DNA from: Lucinisca nassula
Taxonomy: Eukaryota; Mollusca; Bivalvia; Lucinida; Lucinidae
Assembly (NCBI GenBank): GCA_963580285.1
Contig: OY757011.1
Coordinates: 114,920,766 to 114,984,765, forward strand
Length of the DNA: 64,000 nt
Direction of reading: 5' to 3'
The position numbers and the translations under genes are program-made. Under the pieces are notes generated by a model. That model ran no database searches. It worked only from the letters and a program-made list of their open reading frames with translations, and was not told the origin of the DNA. Shown in pieces: positions 42,856 to 52,944 of this stretch (position 1 is the stretch's first letter; the number at the start of each line of letters is the position of its first letter).

Positions 42856-43395
42856 TTAACCCTTTTTGTACCTAATGGAATCTTCCTCCTTATATGTAAC
42901 TGGAGTCCATTTCAAAATTTAGGGGTATCAGGCTGTGTTTTCTTCAAAATTTGATTGCGGCCCCCGCCCATAGGGGCTTGAAGAAATATATGGGCTGCAT
43001 GATGCTTCCACGCAGAGCTGAATCCGGCCCGCACACTAGTACTGGTAAACCGCTTTAATAGAGGATCTAAGCCTGTCCAGGAACCGCGGTGCGAGGCGGA
43101 CCGTCCATACTAATAAACCCTATTGGTTTCATTGGGCGAAAGGGCTTGAGATGTCATTTCATCTCAGTGTCGGGTAAAAGTCCCACAAAATCGGAAGCAA
43201 CGTCTCCAAAATGACCTTTACAGTGTTGACGGGGACGTTAAACCTCAAATCAAACAAATCAAAATCAAAATTTGATTGGAAATTGGCTTGACTTTTTGCA
43301 AATAGTGTAGGCCCTGATCAGACGCTGCATCTGATCTGGACCGCACTGCTTGCCAAGGTACCCCTTTTGGGGGTTTCCCACATGTAATGGGTTAA
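42856..43395. mobile_element. TTAA family B element (B9) split by a SINE
   Basis: TTAACCCTTTTTGTACCTAA, then the SINE, then GGCTTGACTTTTTGCAAATA, a shortened core (GATCAGACGCTGCATCTGAT) and CATGTAATGGGTTAA. Confidence 0.8.
42958..43264 (+). mobile_element. SINE family A in family B, 14-bp TSD
   Basis: TCAAAATTTGATTG at 42944-42957 and 43265-43278. Full-length head CGGCCCCCGCCCATAGGGGC and tail CAAATCAAACAAATCAAAA. Confidence 0.9.
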
Positions 43396-43502
43396 GGATA
43401 TTGAAAGAATACAGTCACCCAGTTGGGGCTAACTTCGCTGACTTTGGCGATGAAAGCGAAAAAACAAAACAAAAAAACTTTGCCTTGAAATTTCACCCTT
43501 TT

Positions 43503-45791
43503 TTAATGACAGAGTCTATTCCTGCTGTGCTACACGTTTAAAGCCAAAGTAATTCAGGCTTCAGTTCTTCCGGCTTTGACAGCCATAGAAATATGAGTCC
43601 ACACAAAATGTAGTCCGGTTTGGCGCAGAAATCAAAATTGTACAAGTGAATTAGTTATCCTGTAAGCGTAATACAAACTTTTGAAGCAGACGACTTGACG
43701 ATTTTATCTTACGATTCAGCTGCATCATGCGACGGGTTTGGCGACGACCGTAGTTGAAAAAGTTCCATGAAAGATCAGGCGACACATGTCTTTCGTAAAA
43801 TGAACAATGAACGTGTTAGTTATCTCAAAAGCGCCATACAAAACACGAAGCAGACGAATTTACATTTTTATCTTATTTTTCAGTGATTGGATTTCATTTG
43901 AATCAGCTGCCTGCAGATGAATCGTAAGAAATATGAAGTTTGTGTCGCAATTTAAGAGAAAAAAAGGGAAAAAAAGATGAAATGGCCTCTGCTACATTTC
44001 AAAATGGCCAGGTTAAGATTTTACCCCTTCCACCCACTAGTTTCTCAAGTTCACTCTTCAGTCACTGAATTTGTACGCGTCCATTCTACACATGTAAATT
44101 GGGTGTCTAGTCAATAGTCGTCAACAGCATGTCAAACCATGTAGAACATAATGCGATGTATCATTATGAGCCATCTCATCAAAGGTTCTACACTGTTTGC
44201 ATCTGTAGGTATCTGTACTTGGCTATAAAGGACTGAAAGGGTACAAACTCATAACATTTACATGACCTAATTAAATGCGAAGTATGTGACGCTAGAAACT
44301 TCACCGTGCGGTAGCAAGCCAGCAATAATATACTCCTAACAGTTATCACTGTCCGATTCTGTTGTAGGTCTAGATAACTGAATATGTAAGCACAATGTTG
44401 TGATAAATAATTAGTAACATGCCGCAAAACTACAAACATCGCATAAAAAGTGTTTACCGTTATTGTAGCGCACGACATAAGGCAGGTTCTTGACTGAGCC
44501 GCGAAACACATCTCAGTCAACAAGTGTAAGCTTTTACAAGAAAGTTGCGTCTAAATACACTTTCATCATCATTTTACTTGCACATTATAGATAATACAAC
44601 ATGCAAATGACTACCCAGCAGGCACACGTCGCTAGGGCAAGGTCAAATCAACGTCGACCCAACGCCATGACGTTGCACCGAAGTTGATGTGACGTCGCAA
44701 TTACGTCATGTGCCTGCTGGGATAGTTGCCAGTTTTATGACAACACAAAGCGTAGACGCAACTTTCTTGTAAAAGCTTACACTTGTTGACTGAGATGTGG
44801 CTCAGTCAAGAACCTGCCTTATGTTGTGCGCTACAATAAAGGAAAACACTTTTTGTGCGATGTTTGAAGTTTTGCGGCATGTGACTTATTATTTATTGTG
44901 CTCACATATTCAGTCATTCAGACCTACAACTGAATTGGACAGTGATAAATGTTAGGAGTATATTATTGCTGGCATGCTACCGTACGGTGAAGTTTCTAGC
45001 GTCACGTACTTCGCATTTAATTAGGCCATGTAAGTGTTATGAGTTTGTACCCTTTCAGTCCTTAATAGCCAAGTACAGATACCTACAGATGCAAACAGCG
45101 TAGAACCTGGTGTGATGGCTCATAATATACATCGCATTCTGTTCTACATGGTTTGACATGCTGTTGAGGACTACTGACTAGACACCAAATTTACATGTGT
45201 AGAATGGACGCGTACAAATTCAGTGACTGAAGAGTGAACTTGAGAAACTCGTGGGTGGAAGGGGTAAAATCTTAACCTGGCCATTTTGAAATGTAGCAGA
45301 GGCCATTTCATCTTTTTTTTTTTTTTTTTTCCCCTCTTAAATTGCGACACAAACTTCATATTTCTTACGATTCATCTACAGGCTGCTGATTAAAATGAAA
45401 TCCAATCACTGAAAAATAAGATAAAAATGTAAATACGTCTGCTTCATGTTTTGTATGGCGCTTTTGAGATAACTAACACGTTCATTGTTCGTTTTACGAA
45501 AGACATGTGTCGTCTGATCTTTCATGGAACTTTTTCAACTACAGTCGTCGCCAAATCCGTCGCATGATGCAGCTGAATCGAAAGATAAAATCGTCAAGTC
45601 GTCAGCTTCAAAAGTTGGTATTACGCTTACAGGATAACTAATACGCTTGTACAATTTTGATTACTGCGCTAAACCGGACTACATTTTGTGCGGACTCATA
45701 TTTCTTTGGCTGTCAAAGCCGGAAGAACTGAAGCCTGAATTACTTTAAACGTCTAGCACAGCAAGAATAGACAGATAGAATCTGTCATTAA
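43503..45791. repeat. Giant inverted repeat, two arms of about 1.05 kb
   Basis: The left arm 43503-44553 and the right arm 44752-45791 are reverse complements along their whole length at roughly 90% by eye. Examples: CAGTTCTTCCGGCTTTGACA against TGTCAAAGCCGGAAGAACTG, and CTTTTACAAGAAAGTTGCG against CGCAACTTTCTTGTAAAAG. Spacer 198 bp. Differences are scattered, including a poly-T run (about 45312-45333) in the right arm only. No arm encodes a recognisable protein and no clear TSD is seen. Confidence 0.85.
44614..44721. mobile_element. 108-bp TIR element at the centre of the palindrome
   Basis: CCCAGCAGGCACACGTCG and CGTCATGTGCCTGCTGGG are inverted ends. The interior has alternating CAACGTCG/ACGTTG words. 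Related words occur at 33418-33470, 60760-60880 and 61395-61450. It occupies most of the spacer of the giant inverted repeat. Confidence 0.65.
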
Positions 45792-46111
45792 TCAGCACTC
45801 CAGCGCCATTGTCCTTATCAATAAATAAAGTAAATCTGAATTTTTTACAGAATCTGTCATTTCAGTGCCTTTTGGCGCTTTGATTTTTTTTTTGGTGTCT
45901 TCCTTTGGTGAATAATAATGGTAAACTTACAAGGTGGAGATAATCTTCGATCCACTAGTGTCAATCATAATTCTCAGTTAATTACACTGAATAAAGGTAA
46001 CTGTTTATTCTGCACTTCATGCCAGTTGCAGTTTGGTATGGTTATGTAACTTAATTCTATATCTAACCATAAGCTCACTCAAGCCAGATGCATCTGCAGC
46101 TTCTAGACACA
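45792..46111. other. Unassigned sequence
   Basis: No supported feature. Confidence 0.4.
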
Positions 46112-46325
46112 CTTAGCCATTATCTTGCTGAATATTCATTTAAGCCACTCCCATTTCTGTCTATCAACCAATCAAATTACTTGACGTAATTTATTGCTAC
46201 AAATTTATAAACTGAATGCCAAACAGTGTAGATCCTGATCAGATGGCTTCTTCAGAAGCCATCTGATCTGGATCTACACTGTTTGGAAAGATAGGGGTTG
46301 TCGTGAACAGCAAGATACGGGTTAA
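46112..46325. mobile_element. TTAA family A element (A11)
   Basis: Left TTAGCCATTATCTTGCTGAA (mutated TTAA), right CAGCAAGATACGGGTTAA. The hairpin GATCAGATGGCTTCTTCAGA and its arm are perfect. Confidence 0.75.
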
Positions 46326-46403
46326 TATTCTTGTACTGTCACAAATCTTGGTTGATTGCATGAAGTTTTTATTGCAATATAAGAGCCAATTAAGATTACA
46401 CAA

Positions 46404-46565
46404 GAGGTCCACTAGATGAAGCTACATACTAAATATCAAAGAAGCCATCTGATCAGGATCTACACTGTCATGCAGTTTGTGAATTGAACTAATATATCAA
46501 GTAAGTTGATTGGCTGATAGCTGGTAATGGGTGTGGCTTCATAAATATAGTCAGCATGATAAGGA
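46404..46565. repeat. Chimera of pearl core fragment and family A right half
   Basis: AGGTCCACTAGATGAAGCTA..CTAAATATCAAAG is a pearl-core fragment, directly fused to AAGCCATCTGATCAGGATCT and the rest of a family-A right side ending AGTCAGCATGATAAGG. Confidence 0.6.
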
Positions 46566-46822
46566 TGACCTCAAACATTTTTTGAGTTATGAAGAATAAT
46601 GGAATTACGGTTGCCATTTTTCAATGTTCAAAGGGCAATAACTACAAAAGCAGGCAATCCAGAGTTATGGTTCATGCACTCTGCACATCGTCTCATAGTG
46701 CTTTACATTTGTGTGAAGTTTCATGAAAATACCTCAAATGGTTTTTGAGTTATCATGAATAACGGACACAGAAGGACAAGGCAAATCCAATATAGCCCCC
46801 ACTTTTTCAAAGCGGGGCTATA
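46566..46822. mobile_element. Pearl-like element, 3' end fragment
   Basis: AGGGCAATAACTACAAAAGC, GTGAAGTTTCATGAAAATAC and GGACACAGAAGGACAAGGC are pearl-type core and microsatellite relics. It ends with a TATAGCCCCC/GCGGGGCTATA hairpin. Confidence 0.6.
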
Positions 46823-46868
46823 AATATTTCAGATGTACCCCTTCCCCTATACCAATGGTAATAATCAC

Positions 46869-47057
46869 CTTTGAAAACGGTTGTCTGCCGGACATCTCCT
46901 GTACCCCATCATATACTTCCACGGTCTTTCTCTGTGTGCCCTGCTGCTTTGCCACAAGTTGCAATTTTTCCTTTAACCACTTTCCTCCCTCTGTCTGGAG
47001 TGATGAACGTACGGCAGACGCGGCCCCCTTCTTGTCTGCATCCACAGATCCACTCAT
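46869..47057 (-). CDS. Candidate first coding exon, 63 codons
   Basis: The minus strand begins AAGGATGAGTGGATC and is open for 63 codons (MSGSVDADKKGAASAVRSSL.., then KTVEVYDGVQEMSGRQPFSK) to TTTCAAAG/GTGATT, a plausible splice donor in phase 0. Composition is lysine-, glutamine- and glycine-rich, with no hydrophobic segment, suggesting a soluble N-terminal tail. The frame stays open past the donor to 46818. I do not recognise the family. The stretch is GC-richer than its flanks and free of recognised repeats. Downstream exons would lie to the left and were not found, so it could also be a retrocopy fragment or chance. Confidence 0.35.
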
Positions 47058-47504
47058 CCTTCGTCCAGCTGTACAGTTTAATACTGTAGCGGATCATGAA
47101 ATTTCTGTTAGTCTTACCACAATCTGAACTGAGAAATTCTTTTCACAGTCACTCCATGAAGTTTGAAACCTACAAAACTTGAAGACGAGTATATTCCAGG
47201 TCTTCTGATGCATTTTGAAAGAGTTCATGAAATGCCGATATTTCCAACTTATTCCAAATTTGCATAAAATTGGTCCATTTTTACTGGGAACTGATTTCAA
47301 TGAGCTGTATTTCAGTTTAATTTGAATACATTCTGTCAAGTGCTGTAACAAGTTCATACCACTTTCTTGCTCACTTTGACATCTTTTGTTTCTTCATTTT
47401 ATTCCAGAATTCAAACTTACCGGTAACAGAATATTGGAAATTTCAGGTTACTATTATGGAATAGCAACAGACAAGGTTCATATTTTTGATAACTGGTAAA
47501 TGAA
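47058..47504. other. Unassigned sequence
   Basis: No repeats recognised. It could include the 5' side of the candidate exon. Confidence 0.4.
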
Positions 47505-47615
47505 AGTTTTTCTTATTTCTCCACATAAACCTATGTTGTGGGTATTCATTTGAACTGCCTCACCGAGGTGGTTCTAATGAATACCCACAACATAGGTGTA
47601 TACTGAGAATTGATA
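47505..47615. mobile_element. Family F palindrome
   Basis: ACATAAACCTATGTTGTGGG..CTCACCGAGG..CCCACAACATAGGTGTATAC. It preserves the empty site for the small element at 51233. Confidence 0.65.
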
Positions 47616-48054
47616 AAAACTATCCTTCAGTTGTCACAAAATACCAACCTTATCTGCTGCTACATGTATGTCACCGTCACAAGAAAATCTGTCTTAGAGA
47701 TTTCAACCAGATAAGACACAGGACAGTCTGCTCAGCAGCATAGACTAGCCAGTCTGGAAATGATAAGAGTCCATAGCTCCAAATAAGGCACTTTTTTCAC
47801 CTAAAAAAGAAAGTATTTTTCTTATTTCTGCATGAAATCATTTTGAGGGTGCTGTTTTCCTTTGAAGCGTGTCATCCTGAAAATAATACAATCATACACC
47901 ATTAAGAATTAATTTAAAAAATTCATGTCTAACTTGCATAAATGACACCATTCATACACTTCCACATAAAATACCTGTAACTGAAATTTGGAGAAATATA
48001 CAGATTATTTTTGCTTTTGGTCTGAAAAATCAAAACTCTTTGGCACATTTGTAA
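47616..48054. other. Unassigned sequence
   Basis: No supported feature. Confidence 0.4.
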
Positions 48055-48215
48055 ATGGAAAACAGAAGTGAAGGCAATGATCAGGAATCAATACAATCAC
48101 CCCCACACCTCCCATCAGAGACACCAAAGGGAAAGAAACACAAACATGAAATAACTAAACCCCAATGAAAACATCAAAAGTGAAAAGCCAAAAGGAAACT
48201 GTCAGAAACTTGGCA
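48055..48215. repeat. Repeat family G, left part only (copy 2)
   Basis: GAAGTGAAGGCAATGATCAG to AAAGTGAAAAGCCAAAAGGA matches 36050-36180. The conserved right block is absent. Confidence 0.55.
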
Positions 48216-48293
48216 AAACTGGATCTCCAATAAAATCTGGGAACTGGAGTTTCTGTCTGCACTGAAGACTGATGTTAGATTCTTAGTGACTTG

Positions 48294-48506
48294 TTAACCC
48301 TTGTCCTGCTGAGCCCGGATATGCCTTATCTTTGAAACAATGCAGATCCAGATCAGATGGCTTCTGAAGAAGCCATCTGATCAGGATCTTCATTGTTTGC
48401 CATCCAGTTTATGAATTTGTTGCAATAATTAGCATCAAGTAATCTGATTGGCTGATAATCGGTAGTGGGTGTGGCATATTTAAATATTCAGCAGGACAAG
48501 GGTTAA
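48294..48506. mobile_element. TTAA family A element (A13)
   Basis: TTAACCCTTGTCCTGCTGAG and CAGCAGGACAAGGGTTAA are perfect inverted ends. Same sub-family as A9. Confidence 0.8.
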
Positions 48507-48520
48507 CACAACATTAGATC

Positions 48521-48730
48521 TACCGTAATGATCCTAAGTATTGGGACAGATTGGCCTATGCAAACAGTGCAGACCCAGATCAGACTGCCCCTAAATTAGC
48601 AGTCTGATCAGGGTCTATACTGCTTGTCATTCTGTCTGCACTTTTTGGACTCTTTGCTGGATCGTGAAACAAATAAGTTAAAATTTCAGGAGAATTACAG
48701 CAAGACAGAATTTTCAGGACTTTTACAGTA
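48521..48730. mobile_element. Family D element, complete (D8)
   Basis: TACCGTAATGATCCTAAGTA to GGACTTTTACAGTA, with the core at 48559-48630. Its final TA is also the TA in front of the mariner. Confidence 0.8.
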
Positions 48731-48786
48731 CGAGGGCTGATTGATATGTTGCGAGCCTCATATTGAAGGATTTTATAATTTTATCG

Positions 48787-49578
48787 AATTTAATTTAATA
48801 ATATGTTTTCGAAAAGGCCTCGTATAAATCACATTGGCAATGAGTGAGTGAGTGAGATTTAGTTTTACGTCCCACCAACAGCTAAGGTCATACGGAGACG
48901 GGACCTCGGTTTAAAGACTCATCCGAAAGTCTGGAGAAGCCCGGGATCGATCCTGCGATCCCTGGTTTACAAGGCGAGTAGCGTAACCACTGCACCACGG
49001 AGGCTTCTACACATTGGCAATGAAAGTTATAGTCTACGATCCATTGCAGTGGAAAACTTTCTCCTACCAAAACCTAACTTAGAACTATATAGAAATAGTT
49101 TGGCATTTTCAGGGCCTATTATACCGAATTGTTTATCCAGTGATGTAAAAAGTGCACCTTCTACTGAATCATTTCATAACAGGTGTATAAAGTGGATGAA
49201 AAATGGGTGACAGCCATAGTTATAGCTTTGTATGAGACCATTTGCAACAGTGTGCAGGTGTACGGGAGTGTGTGAATGTAAATTTGTAAATTCTATTTTC
49301 ACTCATTTATTTGTTCAGTCATTCGTTGTTTAATCACCTAGAATTGCTTGTTTGTATATATAGTGTATTTCATTCATTCATTCATTATTTCATTCATTTT
49401 ATATGTGTGTAACACATCGTTGTGTCAGTGTGTGTTTGTATGGCGTTTCTTAGTATTAATCAGCTCAACTGCTCACTGTGTATAACTTGTAATTATTGAG
49501 GGCCGCAAGGGAGATTAGTTCTGTACTAATTGTGTTACCCTCTTGAAATAAAGTCTTTATTATTATTATTATTATTAT
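48787..49578 (+). mobile_element. CR1/Jockey-type LINE 3' end inside mariner
   Basis: The last about 60 codons of a reverse transcriptase ORF are visible, split by a SINE: ..RINHIGN / ESYSLRSIAVENFL, then LYRNSLAFSGPIIPNCLSSD and TESFHNRCIKWMKNG-stop at 49206. This C-terminal pattern (a SL.F.GP..N.L...IK..P...SF motif) is common to CR1/Jockey/L2-type LINEs. The 3' UTR ends AAATAAAGTCTTTATTATTA with an (ATT)n tail, as expected for such LINEs. 5' truncation is usual. The exact left boundary is uncertain. Confidence 0.75.
48844..49009 (-). mobile_element. tRNA-headed SINE (family T) inside the LINE, 14-bp TSD
   Basis: CACATTGGCAATGA at 48830-48843 and 49010-49023 is perfect. The minus strand begins AGCCTCCGTGGTGCAGTGG (A box) and has GGATCGATCCCGGGC (B box); the tail ends in (CTCA)n (GAGT on this strand). 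Removing it restores the LINE reading frame. Confidence 0.9.
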
Positions 49579-49591
49579 CCAACATATTGTA

Positions 49592-50791
49592 TTATTTTCA
49601 ACATAATCTCCTTCAGTATCTATACACTTTTGCCAGCAGTGTTTAAGGGCCTCAATGCCACTTTTATAGAACTCCTTTTCTTTGCTGTTCAGAAAGTCAT
49701 CCACTCCTATATGATGTCATCATGGACTGAAAGTGAGTGCCTGAAATAGCCGTTTTCAGTTTTGGAAATAGATGAATGTCTGATGGAGCGAGATCAGGTG
49801 AATAAGGCGGCTGCTCAATCAATTTAAAAGTCACAATCGTGAATGGCAGCCATAGCAATGACAGAATTGTGAACAGGAGCATTGTCCTATTATTGAAACA
49901 ACACACCTTTCCGCGGCACTTAAGTTTAATGTTTTTCCGTAACTGTGTAGGAAGTGAAGCATAGTATGTGCCATTGAATGTTTGTCCCTTTTGGAGATAA
50001 TCTATCAGCACAATACCATCTGCATCCAAAAAAAACCAAGGCCATAACCTTCCCAGCTGATGGAACAGTCTTTGCCTTCTTTGGTGGGGGTGAGTCAGGG
50101 TGCTTCCATTGTTTCAATTGTTGATTGGCCTCTGGGGTAAAATGATAGACCCATGTTTCATCCACAGTGACAAATCTCTGAAACAAATCTCTGCATCCAA
50201 GAAAACCGAGGCCATAACCTTCCCAGCTAATGGAACAGTCTTTGCCTTCTTTGGTGGGGGTGAGCCAGGGTGCTTCCATTGTTTCAATTGTTGATTGGCC
50301 TCTGGGGTAAAATGATGACCCATGTTTCATCCATAGTGACAAATCTCTGAAGAAAGTTGGCAGGATCTTCCTCAAAAAGGTTAAGATTAGTATGTGATAA
50401 TGTGCGCCTGGTGTGCTTCTGATCAACTGTCAGAAGTCTTGGTACCCATTGGGCTGAAAGCTTTCTCACTGCAAGATCCTCTGTCTGAATGGAATGTACT
50501 CTATCATGTGAAATGCCAACTCTTCTGGCTTTATATCTTTCTGTGACTCGTCTGTCAGTCATAACAATATCATGACCATTTCTGGGGTTGCAACATTGAC
50601 AGGCTTTCCAAGGCGGAGGTCACCCACAAGGCTCTGTCTGCCATGCTTTAATTCTGCCACCCACCTTTTCACTGTAGCATATGAAGGGGCATCTTTCCCT
50701 ACTGTTGCTACCACATCATTATGGATATCCACAGGTGTTAAACCTTTTTATGCAAACATTGGATCACTGCTCTTTCACAGATTTTGTCCAT
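49592..50791 (-). pseudogene. Mariner transposase, inactivated, internal duplication
   Basis: It starts ATGGACAAAATCTGTGAAAG. Recognisable pieces in order: APSYATVKRWVAELKHGRQS (helix-turn-helix region), RRVGISHDRVHSIQ, RKLSAQWVPRLLTVDQKHTR, FVTMDETWV (first catalytic D), AGKVMA with FLDADGIVLIDYLQKGQ (second D), YSPDLAPSD (third D) and GIEALKHCWQKCIDTEGDYV at the end. That is the normal mariner domain order and about 345-codon length, plus about 57 extra codons because a 170-bp segment containing the DETW motif is tandemly repeated (50021-50191 and 50192-50345). Several frameshifts break it, so it is inactive. Confidence 0.85.
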
Positions 50792-50976
50792 TTTGCAAAA
50801 ACTGATTGTCTTGTTTACCTACTTTTGAGTGTGACCTAGTCTACTATATAAACTGACCAAATGAGACCAGTCCTTGGGTACACGGTCCTATATAGTCAGA
50901 GAATAGAAGGACTTGAAAAGAACGTCCCTACATACCTCCTTCAATACGAGGTTCACAACATATCAATCAGCCCTCG

Positions 50977-51204
50977 TGCGGTTTACAAGTGTTCACCAAC
51001 TTTCTTTCTCAGAAACTTACCGGTAGACTTTGGGTACTCATTAATGTGGCAGTACCTACAATTTAGATCATTTGAGCATAAAATTTATCAGAAAAAAAAA
51101 AACAAAAAAAAAAACAACAGATTTTCATCAGAAAAACATCAGTTTAAGTACATAGCTACAGATAGGGTTGGTATTTTCTTATAATTGAAGGATAGTTTTC
51201 CATG
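50977..51204. other. Unassigned; A-rich run near 51090-51118
   Basis: No supported feature. Confidence 0.4.
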
Positions 51205-51480
51205 TTTCCCTATTTCTCCATATAAACCTATGCAGAGGTGTAAAATTTCCCTCAAACTTACTCGCCCTTATCGTCTAAACTTTTCGTTTAAGTGCAAAAA
51301 ATGAAGAAAAAGTAAGGCCAGTTTTGAAAACCTAACTCGCCCTGCCTTAAAACTTACTTGCAAATGCGAGCAGGCGAGTGGAATTTTACACCCCTGCTAT
51401 GTTGTGGGTATTCATTAGAACTGCCTCATTGAGGGGGTTCTAATGAATACCCACAACTGGGTTTTTATGGAGAATTGACA
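51205..51480. mobile_element. Family F palindrome split by a small TIR element
   Basis: CCATATAAACCTATG at the left, GTTGTGGGTATTCATTAGAA..GAATACCCACAAC at the right. Compare 47505-47615. Confidence 0.65.
51233..51396. mobile_element. 164-bp TIR element with 5-bp TSD
   Basis: CAGAGGTGTAAAATTTCCCT and GGAATTTTACACCCCTG are inverted ends. CTATG is duplicated at 51228-51232 and 51397-51401. Interior CTTACTCGCCCT..AACTCGCCCTGCC. The CAG start suggests hAT or a related superfamily, but 5 bp is short for classic hAT. Confidence 0.7.
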
Positions 51481-51614
51481 AAAACTATCCTTCAATTATC
51501 AGAAAATACATGTACCAACCTCAAGTGTTGCTATAAAGGATTTGAAATGAAAGCTCTCATGGGACTACATTTGTATTTCTACATGTGTCCAATTGAAAAT
51601 TCGAAAACTGTCAT

Positions 51615-52300
51615 GTCTGTTTTGAGTGTTAGAGCCCAGTCAACACGATTTAGGTCTAATTAATCTTGTCAGTAAGGCTGACACGATTAATCGTATAATC
51701 GATTAATCGATCGATAAATTCCACAAAAATGATTATCATTTCTGATTTGCTTTTAATCGATTACTTGATAGGTACAATTTACTACCCAAAGTTATGCCTA
51801 AAATAGCTGGATGAGTGGAAAACAGTGCAGACCCTAATGAGACGCCACATTATGCGGCGTCTCATCTGGGTCTACAATGTTTGCTCAGGCCAGTCTGTTT
51901 AAATATACATATGGTAAGTGAAACATATAAGAGTCATGCTCAGACGGTAAGGCAGACAGGTAAAATAATGACAAAAACCTTAGCAATTACTAATCGATTA
52001 TCGATCACAATGACATGACTGATAATTGATTATCTTTTCAGCTTCAATTAGCCAGCCCTACTGGTCAGTTTACCTAACCACACTTTTGGGTAAGCTAATA
52101 TGTAAGTGGTTAACCAGTACAGAGCACATTCTGTCACCAGTAACTGACAACTGCCCTTCAAGAATCAGCAGAAGGGAGAGAATGATTGTAGAAAATATCA
52201 TCGAAAGAGTATTACTGCCAATCCCAGCAGGTATGGAACCCAGAAACTCCTGATCACCAGCCACTGCCAGACATGCATCCAACTGAACTACAAGACATGT
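51615..52300 (-). mobile_element. tRNA-headed SINE family B split by a hAT-like element
   Basis: GAGCCCAGTCAACACGATTT on the left is the SINE B 3' end. TGGTCAGTTTACCTAACCAC, GTAAGTGGTTAACCAGTACA, GAGCACATTCTGTCACCAGT and the decayed head (CAGGTATGGAACCCAGAAAC) lie on the right. Confidence 0.75.
51673..52060. mobile_element. 388-bp hAT-like element carrying the shared hairpin core
   Basis: TAAGGCTGACACGATTAATC at the left and AATTAGCCAGCCCTA at the right resemble the TA(R)GGCTG-type hAT ends, with ATCGATTAATCGA-rich sub-termini on both sides. CTTGTCAG (51665-51672) and CTGGTCAG (52061-52068) form an 8-bp TSD with one mismatch. A hairpin at 51822-51882 (CAGTGCAGACCCTAATGAGA and its arm) matches the core of the TTAA and TA families. 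Confidence 0.7.
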
Positions 52301-52404
52301 ACCGGGTCAGCAGAAAACTGTCATGATATTGAATATTCTATCAAGCATTTATCAAGATTTCTGCAACTGCAACTGTCCTTGTGAAGAGAAAAGTACTGAT
52401 ATTT

Positions 52405-52510
52405 TTCGTATTTCTGCATGAAAAGATATGTTGTGGTACTCAAAAGAAGCGCCTCTCATGAGTACCCACATTGTGACAATGTATGTTTTTAAACAGAAAT
52501 AAGAAAAAAT
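52405..52510. repeat. Family F palindrome, decayed
   Basis: ATTTCTGCATGAAAAGATAT, GTTGTGGTACTCAAAAGAAG and CATGAGTACCCACATTGTG. Confidence 0.5.
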
Positions 52511-52735
52511 TATATGTCGATACCCGCTCTAACCATTCGGGCTATGAACAGGTGTGGAATATTATTTGTTAACCTCCAGATAAGGAAGGAGTTGTAACGA
52601 AGATAATTAAGGTATAATTTCACTTCTTTCAAGGGTGAAAACCTACATCATAGCAGAGAATGCCAGAGATGTTGTACCCATTTCAGTAGCGGCCATATTG
52701 GTGCAAATAGGGTAGATAAAATGCTTCAAATTAGA

Positions 52736-52805
52736 TACAGTCAAACCTGTCTTGGGAGACCACCTTTGGGAAGAACAAAAAGTGGTCTCTCAAGGCAGGG
52801 AGGAA
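52736..52805. repeat. TIR-like end fragment, ACAGTCAAACCTG type
   Basis: ACAGTCAAACCTGTCTTGGG followed by AGACCACCTTTGGG and AAAAAGTGGTCTCTCAAGGC forms a short inverted repeat. It looks like one end of a TA-type MITE; the partner end is not found. Confidence 0.45.
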
Positions 52806-52944
52806 AATCAAGAATTCGTTTTTTATTCAATTATGCAATTTATGAGATCAATAATGAAATATATACATGTTTCTACTTCTAAACTGTTGTAAAACTGCGC
52901 CATGACATTTAAGATAAATTAAAAAAAAAATAGTGAACCACTAT

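Larger units (their letters stand above)
48731..50976 (-). mobile_element. Mariner transposon carrying a nested LINE and SINE
   Basis: CGAGGGCTGATTGATATGTT at 48731 and its inverse AACATATCAATCAGCCCTCG ending at 50976 are the TIRs (about 40 bp with few mismatches, CTC.TATTGAAGGA continuing). TA precedes it; the other side has decayed to TG. The transposase runs on the minus strand. The LINE fragment has replaced most of the left untranslated region. Confidence 0.85.

Noticed and set aside
44188..44523. 111-codon frame in the giant inverted repeat
   Set aside because: Not kept open in the other arm, and no motif.
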